A stretch of 64,000 nt of DNA. It comes from Glandiceps talaboti (Eukaryota; Hemichordata; Enteropneusta; Spengelidae). The DNA lies in the NCBI RefSeq assembly GCF_964340395.1, contig NC_135562.1, positions 7,443,634 through 7,507,633 of the forward strand. Direction: 5' to 3'. Of the stretch, positions 12,166 to 22,444 are shown piece by piece. Both the position numbers and the translations under genes were made by a program. Under the pieces are notes generated by a model. It worked only from the letters and a program-made list of their open reading frames with translations. It made no database searches and was not told the DNA's origin. Within the stretch, counting starts at the first letter, position 1, and each line of letters begins with the position of its first letter.

Positions 12166-13545
12166 GAAGTTAACATTAGTTGTAATAGATTTATTTATTG
12201 CAGAGGACATATGATTACCAAATATAATGTGAAAATATTTCTTTATGTTGTGCACTTTCATTCAGAAATATAGGCAAAAATATTTTTTTAAATACAGTCA
12301 GTATGCCAGGAATTTAAAAAAAAAAAAAAATATGGAAAATTTCAAAATAGTGTGCAGTGTTTTTGCTAAGGTGGAGGAATCTTGGTAACAGACATGGGGA
12401 TAGGAGTAAAAGTTGCATAGTTAAAATGACCCCTGGTATCTGTACCTGTGGAATACTGTGTAAAGATCCAAGTATGGATTATCACATAATTATACAGGTA
12501 CGTAATACACTGTTGAGGTAGCTGGGAGCAAGTTAGTAATAATGCGAATGTTGAACAGATTTTACCTCCTTTAAAACTGCCTTTAACAAAAATGCTGACT
12601 ACAACATAGAGAACTAAAACAGGAATTTAAGAGTGTATACACTAGTAGTAGTAGTAGAGTTGTTGTTACCTTGTACACTCATAATATGGAAAAATAGAAG
12701 AAAAATTATGAAAAATTAAAAAATTCTGAAAATTGACCAAATTAACATTATTATATATACCATATTATTATATATACGCAGCACACCTACATGTACTTCC
12801 AAGTCACTGTGATTATGGAATTTAATAAAAAAACAAAGTTTAATAGTTGCAAATACAATGTATGCAAGCCTACTAATAATTTCCAATTATGTCAGGCAGT
12901 TTTTCCACAAATAAGACCAGTTGCGAAAATTGTCTGTTGCAACACACATTGCTATGCTATAGTGCACAAAGGACAGAGCATCACCAGAAGGGTGATGATA
13001 TTTTATAATAACCATCAATGGGCAGTCTGTTTCAATTAATTAAAAAGTTATCACTTTGTTTCCCAAGATAAATTATGATACAGAAAAATTAGATTTCCAT
13101 GGCAACTAATGATGCATAGTTATTGAATATTTACTGCTACTTTTCACAAGAAATCATCAGACCGTTGACTGTTTTGTTACAGAGTGATAAAATCTATCGG
13201 TGTTCTGCAGTCACTCGAGTTCCAAATACAAATTATGGTATATAACTTGGGGAAACTATCCAGTCTCACTTCACCAGATTTCCCCCATAATTATTACAGG
13301 GTTCCAAAACGTGAGCTAACATAGAATATATTTTTACTATTTTTGTAATGGTTTCAGATTAATAAAACTCTCTTTGTGGAAATTTCGTGCGAACATAAAA
13401 TTTCACAAGCTGTGACTGAGGTCAAACAGTTCACAGTAGTGTGTGTACCAATCAGTAGTCTTAAATATTCCCAAAGGAAAATCTAGTCAAATGTTAATTT
13501 CTCTATGTCTTGATGCTATTTGTCAAGACAAAGCGATTGAGATGG
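12166..13545. other. No gene recognised
   Basis: Contains an A run near 12319 and a short TAG run near 12644. No coding or RNA feature is supported. Confidence 0.4.
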
Positions 13546-13685
13546 CAAGGATTTCCCATAAACCCTTGCAGGAAATCCCCAAAATGGCCAAATACATGTA
13601 AGGCGCAGTATGGTAAAATGAGGTGTCGTTTCTTGCAAGGTTTCCCATAAACCCTTGCAGGAAATCCTCAAAATCCTTCAAACCT
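13546..13685 (+). repeat. Two direct copies of an 88-bp-spaced unit
   Basis: TTTCCCATAAACCCTTGCAG appears near 13552 and again near 13640, each followed by GAAATCC and CAAAAT. Between them is an unrelated spacer. The segment CAAGG-TTTCC...CCTTGCAGGAAA is also partly self-complementary. Confidence 0.7.
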
Positions 13686-14009
13686 AAAGCAAAATGGAAA
13701 CATTTATAATATTAACAAAGTGAGGAAAGCTGCAAGCCAGTGTTTCTACGGTACTTCCAGTCAGACATGTCCACAAAAGAAAGAATTACACTGAAATGTA
13801 TTCACTGCAAGGTAGCTTTTACCATTCAAATGTTTGAAGTGAGAAATACATCTCCAACACGACCGAAGTCTTATCAGACACAATTGTCATCTGTACATGT
13901 GTTCTATTCATCAGATTGTACATCAAATAATGTCTGTCAGTGGGTCATCACTATTGATATCCCCGTCTTCACCTCAAATCCATTCACAAATGAATCGTAT
14001 GATATTTCC

Positions 14010-15262
14010 CGCTTTCTGTTCCCTTTGTGTGATTCCATCTAGCCTCGAGATAAACACACACCAAACTGTTGAAGGTTTCCAAATAAAAGGTTTGAAAAAC
14101 TAAGAATTGAGTTTGGAAATTAAGCTTAAGGTAACTGTGTCCAACTCAATATATATAGTTTTTGCCTTGTATTTAGGATTTTTTTAGCCATCCATCTTTG
14201 CTAGCTTTCTAATAGCATTCTTATAGCATACAGAGGTGAACAAATCATTTTGTGAACTGGTAGTCCCAAGTGCATTAAAAAATCCAGTGGTCCTGTTGAA
14301 AGAATTAGTGGTACAAGGTAAAATGTGTGTGGTCCGCCCAAAAAAATCGCTAGTCCTGGACCCAGGACCAGTGGATTTGTTCATCCCTGGCATGCATAAT
14401 AGCGCAAATTATTTAAATGAGTTTAACTGTTGGAAAGTGAAGGGGATGAAACTGTAATAGGGTTCATTAGATAGCTTAGAAGTTTTAACTTTAAACTTGT
14501 GCTGGAAAGCCAATGGGAAGCTATAATTATGATAACTCTACATTATCAACAAATTTTAAGCAATGGTTATTTTCTCTTACAGAGCCATGACAATTCTATA
14601 CCCTGTGTATGATTTATCTAGCTACTTGTATCATTTACAAAGTTCAAATCAATGACATCTTTACAGAGTTATTTCCTTATTCTTTGCCCCACTTGTGATT
14701 TCGTCTGAGACTAGCTTTTAGTATTGTTTCAGTATTAAAGTATTATTTAGAAAGTTACAAGTGATGACATGCTTTCCTCAAGTTGCCATGACAACTCTGT
14801 CCTGTGTGTGATTCTATCTAGTTACCTGTATGATTTAGATTTAGTTCGAGTCAATGACATCTCTTTCTTATAGAGTTATAACAACTCTCTGCCCTGTTTA
14901 TGGTTTCATCTAGCTTGCAGACAACGTATCATTTACAAAGTTCAAAGTAATCATGAGAATTTTCTCAAATAAAGTCATGATAATTCTGTACTCAGTGTGT
15001 GATTCCATCTAGCTATTTGTAAAGTTCGAAGTAATATCTTTTTCTTGTACATTTTAGTTAATTTCTTTATCCTGTTTGTGCCCTCCTCTAACTTTAGACT
15101 GTGTATTGGTTAAAATCTCAAAGGGGTGACATCTTTTTCCCGTAGAGCCATGACGATTATATACCCTATGTGTGATTCCATCATCAATCTACTTATAGTA
15201 TCATTTACAAAGTTCATAGTGGCAACACCTTTCTCCTTTCTCTTCAGAGCCTTGACAACGTA
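14010..15262 (+). repeat. Long degenerate tandem array, unit about 120-150 bp
   Basis: A motif series recurs at least seven times: CATGACAA(C/T)TCT, then CCTGTGTGTGATT, then CATCTAGCTA, then TATCATTTACAAAGTTCAAA, then CAATGACATCTTT. Examples begin near 14584, 14793, 14879, 14976 and 15150. Units vary in length and are often partial. No reading frame persists across units, so it is not coding. Confidence 0.7.
14231..14394. repeat. Foldback element inside the tandem-array region
   Basis: AGGTGAACAAATC near 14231 pairs with GATTTGTTCATCC near 14374, and an inner ACTGGTAGTCCC block pairs with GGACCAGTGG. CCTGGACCCAGG near 14357 is a small palindrome of its own. Confidence 0.5.
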
Positions 15263-16790
15263 ATTCAGAACCTGTTCAATAAATGAGAACATCTTTCCAT
15301 AAATCAAATGCAGAGATAGTAAGGTGTCCAATTTATTAATGCAAAATGATTTATTTATCAAAATGAAACATTATTAGGCATGGACCATACCAGAATCTCA
15401 GACATTTGTCTGTTCCCTGTCACCACGGTTTCCGTTTCAGATTTATTTCCACTCCACATGTGACCACTGAGTTTAACTGGAATGTTTTTTTCATTATCTG
15501 CAGTATGTCAAAGATGAATTGATATTAGTGTGATGTATGTAAAAATAGACAAACTAACAGTGAACACATACAGAAAGTGAGAGACAGTCAAATGATCCAG
15601 GATCATACATGTATATGATTGATTTGAGCTCCTCATATGAGTGAGTAAGGTTAAGCTGGGCTGTGTCAGAATATATAGGTGGCCAATAGTAAAAAAAAAA
15701 CATGTGACTTCAAACATATTAATCTTTACAGCCCGGATATGGGTTTTGCAGATGAGATTAAACAGCAGAAGCGCCTGGTTTTAGGAGGCACCCATAAGCT
15801 ATTACTACTGAGGTCCACAAAACCAATATCCGTGACGTAAAGGTTTTATCGTATACCCCATGCAGTGGTATGGAAACATCGTTTGAATCACATAATCACA
15901 TAAATTGGCAGTGAAATATTATTGTATTCTCGAAACTGTTTAAATAGTGGAGAAATTAACAAAACCAAATCACTGAGCGCACGGATATCAATAAGTACCT
16001 CACTTGCCCATATTTGGCCAAAGTGTGCTGGGCGTGTCGATACAGAAGATTATTGCCTGGGTTCAATAAGTTGCTTGAGTTTGTATCTATTGAATTGCAG
16101 TGGAAGTGATACAGGGTGTACAATAAGAATCATCATGTTATTAATCGGGAAGTTAAGGAAGAGATATTGTTGTGCCGTTACAGGTCCATGCCAGGTGTAA
16201 AAATGTTAGGTTCTCAGAGAGAGTGTAAGCTGACATGTGGCAGAATGTGGCCAACAATGAAAGATACATGTAGCTGATTTTAGGCATATGATTGTCTATG
16301 TTATGTCATTAATGGATTAATCTTCTCAAGGAGTTAAGAAAGACATATGAAGAACAATTGTGCCATTACAGGTCCATGCTAGGTATAAATAAATGTTTCT
16401 TGGGTCCCTTAGATATAAAATGTCCTTTTTATCAAAAATATATCTCCAAATTTATGTTTACAAGCATGGCTAAATTGAGTGACTCGTATATGTCATTGCA
16501 AGAGTTACCAAAATAGTAGCATATGGTACGAGTAGAGTAGTGTTAGGTATTACATATCACTGTAATCCATTCTGTCACTGGATATGGCAATACATGTACT
16601 ATTAAGCAGCTTACATATAAATTTACAACTACAGTGGAAACATTACTACTGCTAGACAACCCTGTTATGCACTGGTACTGTTGTCAGTTTTTGCTTTTGA
16701 AGTTATTTCACACATCTACCAAGACTGCACAGTACCCAGAACTTTTCTGACTGTCACAGTGTGTTTGTCAAGTGATACATGTATGTACAT
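15263..16790. other. No gene recognised
   Basis: Two short direct repeats are visible: TTACAGGTCCATGCCAGGTG near 16179 and TTACAGGTCCATGCTAGGTA near 16366, each preceded by a GTTAAGAAAGA-like block. There is no coding or RNA signal. Confidence 0.4.
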
Positions 16791-16791
16791 G

Positions 16792-16878
16792 TAGCCTGGA
16801 ATCCATGCAGATAGGGATTTTTTAATTTTTGGGGAAAATCAAAATTTAAAATCCCCATGCGCAATGGGTTCCAGGCTA
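16792..16878. repeat. 87-nt near-complete hairpin
   Basis: TAGCCTGGAA at the 5' end is the exact complement of TTCCAGGCTA at the 3' end. Pairing continues through CCATGC-type blocks and GGGATTTT against AAAATCCC, giving a stem of roughly 38 pairs with few bulges. The size and shape resemble a microRNA precursor or a minimal foldback transposon; I cannot separate these. Confidence 0.6.
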
Positions 16879-17017
16879 GTCAAGTGAGGGTTATACATGT
16901 ACAAATGTATATAAAATCTACTCATTGGAGTTCATAGACTGCTATATGTACATGTAATATAAGTACAAACAATAACAGATATTTCAGTCATTGAAGCGTA
17001 CTTTACATATTTTACCA

Positions 17018-17262
17018 GCAGTGGGGTTGTTGATGGCTGAGCAGTTAGCTTGTATACCTCATTATCTGTGCAGAGTGGATTCAAACCCACCAAGTGCCAG
17101 CCGGATTTGAGTAAAAATTAAGTTTGACCTTACCAAACAATTAAGGTTTTCTCCGGGTACTCCGGTTTCCTACTGCTTTTAAACACTGGGGCGCTGTTCA
17201 GTGGCAACTATTCAACAAATTTCCAAATTTATTTGGACAAATAAAGATCATTACTATTGAAT
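17018..17262 (+). mobile_element. tRNA-derived SINE, second family
   Basis: The head has an A-box-like TGGCTGAGCAGTTAGC and a B-box-like GGATTCAAACCC at suitable spacing. A body domain TCTCCGGGTACTCCGGTTTC follows, and the 3' part ends in GACAAATAAAGATC with an ATT-rich tail. The body block resembles central domains that recur in many metazoan SINEs (from memory, not searched). It differs from the other SINE family in this window. Confidence 0.6.
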
Positions 17263-19800
17263 CCCCTACCAGTTATTGAGTTCATGTATGTCTGCTCTAC
17301 TATTAAAATGGTATTTTTATCAAACTTAACATATTTTATATCTTCTAAAGTCAGTTGATGTTTTTTTTAAAGGGCCGGAACATTGGCATAATCTTTCTGA
17401 ATTACCCAGGTAATTCAATTATTGTACATGAATAGTATGGTGGGAGTACAAGGTCATTATTACATTGTAATTCATGCAGGTTTCACCAGATTTCCTCCAG
17501 CTGTTACGAGAGTTTCTATTATTAAAACGCTAGCTAAATCATTGTGAGTAAAAATCAACAACTGAATATGTAAACACCCTTCTCTGTAAAGACATTTAAT
17601 AGTGCCTCTGAAATACAGCATTCAACTTAGAATACACCAAGAAAATCAATAAAAATCTGTGCACTTCTCTTTTACACTGCAGTAAATGATTAAATGTTGA
17701 TGGTAACTTATAGAGTAATAAAATTTATCGTTCCATAATAACCTTTAAATGGACATAATTATTTATTGAAGTTATTTGTATAAAAAACTACTCTTGACAG
17801 AATGTTCAACTTAATTATCTTGCAATTATATTTACTGTAGAAAACTTGTTTTATGTCGATCTCTGTACCATTCATATTATTATGACTAGAAATAAATATC
17901 GGTTTTATGAACCAAGTGGCATAAGATCAAAAAGTTAATTTGATTTTTTATTATAGACCACACAGACATCGTAGTTATGCTGGACATGTTCTCTAAAACA
18001 TCCCATGAATGAGACATATTAAGAAAACTCTAGTCTGACTCTGCTTTCAAACAGTTTGAGTATATGACCCCCTAGCTGCTAATTATAGTACAGGTTATAT
18101 TGCCATTTAATTGTCAACCTAAGGAGTATTAGCTATGTCAAGGAAATATTCCATTGATCTCATGTCATGAAAAAGTACTGTAATTTACCCACAACTCCCC
18201 TTGATTTGAACTGTTGAGGGTTGTGTTTCTAATAACTTTTTCTGCTCTACATATTAACAATAATGTAAACCATCTAAAAACTTATTTAGTTTTATCTATG
18301 ATAAGTACGGTTAGATATTAGGTCTAAAGTTGCAAAATTATCATTAAAAGGCTATAGCAGTCCCAGTTCGCAGGTACTACAAATGCAATGATTTTGGTAA
18401 ATGACAAACTGAGGTAGCCCTTCTCTATAAAAAGTTAACATGTAAATTTCCTTTGTCATTTCCATTGACAAAAATCAATATCTTTTGTATTTGGCTAACA
18501 GGTGCTTCGTGTCTCCTTGTCTTACTTCAAATTATTCTTAGTGATTTGTTACACAATTGTTTGAACTTTTTACAAAATTCCTATCTCCTCTCTCAGTAAT
18601 GCATGATTTTCAAAATCATTTAAAATGGGATATGAGAAGAATAGTATGCTTAAAAGTACGATTTCATACTTTACACAAATAGTCTACAGTTTTCTGTACA
18701 CATGGGAGATAAACCTGGCTTTACTGAAGAACCTCAGAGGATACAAACCAGAATGAATCATGGGATATCTCTAGTACTGTGTGTCATGAAAAAGGTCAAA
18801 ACTTTTATCTGAAAAAGGTAGTCTTTACACTTTGTGTAACAAATATTTATACTGTTTTTTGTCAAGATATGGTGTGCACTGTCGTATCAAAAAATTGACA
18901 AGACAACCGGAAATAGTAGGTTTTGAAATGTAGGTTTCTGGATATTGTCTATGGAACAGATTGTCAAAGTCTGATTTTGTCACTAAATCTTCACTGTATA
19001 TTTTTTCCTATGATGGTCATGACAGCTTTATTAGGCCACACAAGAATGTAAGAGAAAATTACCAAGCCTAGGGGATCATATCTAGACCACCTGAATATAG
19101 GAGAAAATTGCTTAGCCTAGGGGGTCTGATACCTTGATTGTCAACATAAGCTTTATGGCATATATCTATCAGATCCCTTCAAATAGGGAAGTTTATTCCA
19201 TGATAGAGGAAACATTACTTACATCACATTAGGGAATCAAGTAACTTGATTTGAAAGGGAAAATGAGATATGCAATATATCAGTCCATATGATAAATGTG
19301 TATAGTGATAGGAGGGGAATGTTTTTCAAGTTTGAACCAGTTGTTTTTTTTTTTGTGTGTGTGTGTGTGTGTATATGTATTTTGGGGGGTTCCTGATTTT
19401 GTACTGTATATATTTGTTTTTCACTGTCATTATATGAGTTTGTAACTGAAATAAAGGTATCAATAAAAAATAGAAGAAATTACTTAACATATAGGAGATC
19501 AAACTTTTGATTGGAGGTAAAAATAACTTAAAATAGGAGATCTGTTCTTGACATGCTAAAAGTAATGGGAAGAACATTTCATGTTTAATACTTTTGAAAC
19601 TATTAAAAGAAGGAATTATTATATTATATTGAAACATATGTTGATTGTCTAATGGCAACAAGATCGGTATGTGTTCTAAATTTATACAGAATTCACTCAA
19701 AAATACTTTTGTGAAATTTCTGTAATAGAATGACAATGTAAAATGTAATTGGTCAATTTATTCGTTAAATTTACCATATGGTTAGATATATCATTCAGTG
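17263..19800. other. No gene recognised; small local repeat at 19035-19140
   Basis: GGAGAAAATTGCTTAGCCTA near 19097 repeats an earlier AAGAGAAAATTACCAAGCCTA near 19049, each with a following GGGGATC or GGGGTCTGAT block. A T run followed by a TG run lies at 19344-19371. Otherwise AT-rich with no supported exon. Confidence 0.4.
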
Positions 19801-19879
19801 CCTAAAATAGAAATCAATAGACCGAGTCATGTGTTCTGAATAGAATATTATATAATATAATATAACCAAACTCCCATGA

Positions 19880-20170
19880 TGCATGAATGCAAGAATACAA
19901 GTGTAGCATACTCAGGACATTTGCACGAGTGCTTGCAGTATTTTCTGCTGTCATGCTTTCATGAGTGTAGGGACTGGAAGTGCAGCTGAAACACGTGTTG
20001 TGAGTCATAGGATTCTGTTATTGTCTATGTTTGTCTGAAACAGTAACTTTCTGTAAAAATCTCCATGTGCAATAACCCGATTTCATGTGCAAGGAACGAT
20101 TGTGCACTTATTTGCATATCATTTGCATGTAGGTATAGTGTTTTCGATATTGCGCTGCAGTGCAAAAATA
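19880..20170 (+). repeat. Octamer-bearing interspersed repeat, copy B
   Basis: Shares with 22540-22790, in the same order, the blocks ATTTGCACGAGT, GCAGTATTTTCTG, AGTGCAGC, GGATTCTGT, GTTTGTC and the paired octamer ATTTGCATATCATTTGCAT (20110-20128). It matches 1806-2345 in reverse. No protein is encoded. Confidence 0.65.
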
Positions 20171-20439
20171 CCATATGCATCCACACCAGTGTAAGTAATC
20201 TCTTGAACATACATGTAAGTAATATAATATCTAGTACATTCTGGTACATAGTAATAAATCAGCTAACTATTTTGAATTTATTCCAAATAATGAAATTGTA
20301 GTCTTTATCTTGGTTGCCTGCTTTTCTCATCAAAGTATTACATATCGTCGTTGGCAACACTCTGTCATTCTGTTTTCTGACAACATAAATAAACTATTCA
20401 TTCATTCATTTTAAAAATAAACATAGCATTTGATTCATT

Positions 20440-21210
20440 GCAGTTGAAAGTAAAATTATTAGAAGCGTGGATTTCCTATCAGCAAAACAAGTTGCCAATA
20501 GAATTACCTTATTCCTAAAAATAGAAATTGGTCTAAAAATAAACAATTCACAGTTGAAGTTTTTGAAAACTTAAGTGAAAATGAAATATTTAGCTGCCAG
20601 GATTTATTATCAGCAAAACAAGTTGCTAATATCATTGTTTTATTCCTAAAACTAGAAATCGGTCTAAAAAAAACATTTCACAGCTGAATTTTTTGAAAAT
20701 TTCAACAGAATAAATTGCCAACACTGTTCTAAAGATAACATTTTTCTTAGTCTTCTAAAAAATAATCAAATCACATAAATTTTGAATTTTTGAAAAAAAA
20801 CATAACATATAACTTATATAGCTGCCTAGATTTCTTTAATAAGTTGCTGATACTTTTTTTGACAACTGTAAATGACATATGTTTTTAACTGCCTTGATTT
20901 CTTATTAATAGAATTAGTCACCAACGCTTGTACACAAAAAATGATTATATTTTCTAAAAAAATAAATAAACACATTTGAATTTTTTTGAAAACTATGTGA
21001 CAACGAAATGTTCAGCTGCCAAATCTTATCAAAAGAACTTCTGTTAAATCATATGTTAATTTTTTGAAACATATTGAAAAATATCATGCTTTTTCTTGGT
21101 GTTAACATTGTATATTGGCAAAACAAGTTAGCAGGATCGTTATCCTATTCAAATGGTAAAATATATTTGGATTCTAAAATGAAAAATTCATATTTCAATT
21201 TCAGGGACAA
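20440..21210 (+). repeat. Degenerate tandem array, unit about 120 bp
   Basis: Blocks recur in order five or six times: AGCTGCCAGGATT, TTATCAGCAAAACAAGTTGC, TTATTCCTAAAA, TAGAAAT(C/T)GGTCTAAAAA, and TTTTTGAAAA(C/T)TT. The first two units (from about 20460 and 20590) are best conserved, and later ones decay progressively toward 21210. Confidence 0.7.
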
Positions 21211-21764
21211 TAAAGTGACTTCATATTAACAGAACAGAGAATTGAGATATAGATTTTGGATATAATTTTGCTTTGTTATCAATATTTCCTCTCAGTATGA
21301 TTATATTTTCACCGTTATCGACGTGTCAGTTTAACTCGTAAATATAATGTCAATGTACATATAGCCTTTCCGTCAATGTCATCGTGGCCTAAATGATATT
21401 TATAGGGTAGATGGTTTTGAAAGGTTACTAGGCAAGTCGGGCACAAACTCCAGAAAACTGTATTGGATTTGTAGGTGTCTGGAAAAACTTTCATTCTCTA
21501 CTGCTGGCTTTTACTAGCTTGACACACTATTAACACTACTCTACCGTGACGAAGACCTCCTGTGTGAGGTTGAAATGTTTGTAATAAAGTTTTATGTAGA
21601 CAAAAGGACTTGTCATTTCTTTTACCAAACCCCAATTTTACAGTTACACTTCCTCAAGTTCATGTCTCCAAGTTGGCTCACCGTTATAGTTGGACTGAGT
21701 GTAGCTTCTGCGACAAACTCAAAAAATTGCGTCAAATGTGTAGAAAGCTAGAGAAAATATGTGC

Positions 21765-21935
21765 TAAAAATTCACATAAGCTGTCATGATTTTGAAGGAG
21801 ATATTTGAATTCCATGGTTGACACCATGATTTCCATTGTATGCACTTAACATGTGTATTATTGTAGGTGCATGTAAGGATAAGTTGATCTCCATTATATT
21901 TTGACCCTCTAGCAAGAGGTAAAGTGTTATTTTCA
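21765..21935 (+). repeat. Interspersed block with TTGACACC core
   Basis: A block containing GGTTGACACCATGA, CATGTGTATTATTGTAGG and TTTTGACCCTCTAGC is also seen near 7690-7800, 39850-39965 and 43350-43420. The two pairs within copy 1 and copy 2 mean the element was already present twice before the segmental duplication. Confidence 0.55.
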
Positions 21936-21993
21936 GTAAAATTATCAATATACACTCTGGTGGTATCTATATCCATATTAAAAAAGTCAAGAT

Positions 21994-22170
21994 ATGTGTA
22001 TGTATGTGTATACACTTGCTTGTATGTGCATGCGTGCGTGCATGTATGTGTGTATGTATGTATGTAAACTATGTATGTATGTATGTAAACTGTATGTATG
22101 TTTGTATGTGTGTGTGTCTGTTTCTCTGCATGTGTCCATGTGCACCTACATTTGTGAATGTATGTATGTG
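21994..22170. repeat. (GTAT)n-rich microsatellite
   Basis: Interrupted runs of GTAT and GTGT. Partner array in copy 2 at 43414-43660. It ends about 90 bp upstream of the coding exon's splice acceptor. Open frames across it are artefacts of the repeat. Confidence 0.9.
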
Positions 22171-22256
22171 TGCAGATAAACACACATTAATCCCTAACAT
22201 AAAATCAACAAAACATTATTCATAGTGATATGATTTTCTTTGTTTTCCTCTGTCAG

Positions 22257-22335
22257 GTCAGCGTTCAGTCTGAGTGGTCTTTGTAAGAAAGTGCACTTCC
22301 AGGTGGTAGTTGTTGTTATTTACATTTGATACACA
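22257..22335 (+). other. 5' UTR part of exon, calcium sensor copy 1
   Basis: The acceptor CCTCTGTCAG ends at 22256 and the 79 nt to the ATG are identical, base for base, to 43747-43825 in copy 2. There is no upstream ATG in it. The preceding intron is clearly diverged between copies, which supports this as the exon boundary. Confidence 0.6.
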
Positions 22336-22444
22336 ATGGGTAAACAGAATAGTAAACTCAGACCAGAGCAGCTGGATGATCTTCGACAAAACACAGAATT
22401 TAATGACCATGAATTACAAGAATGGTACAAGGGATTCCTAAAAG
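22336..22444 (+). CDS. HPCAL1-like: Calcium sensor copy 1, coding exon 1
   Basis: Encodes residues 1-36, from the myristoylation motif MGKQNS to WYKGFLK, and ends in phase 1 before GTAAGA. The ATG context is CACAATGG. No upstream in-frame start is available because the acceptor lies 79 nt upstream. Confidence 0.95.
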
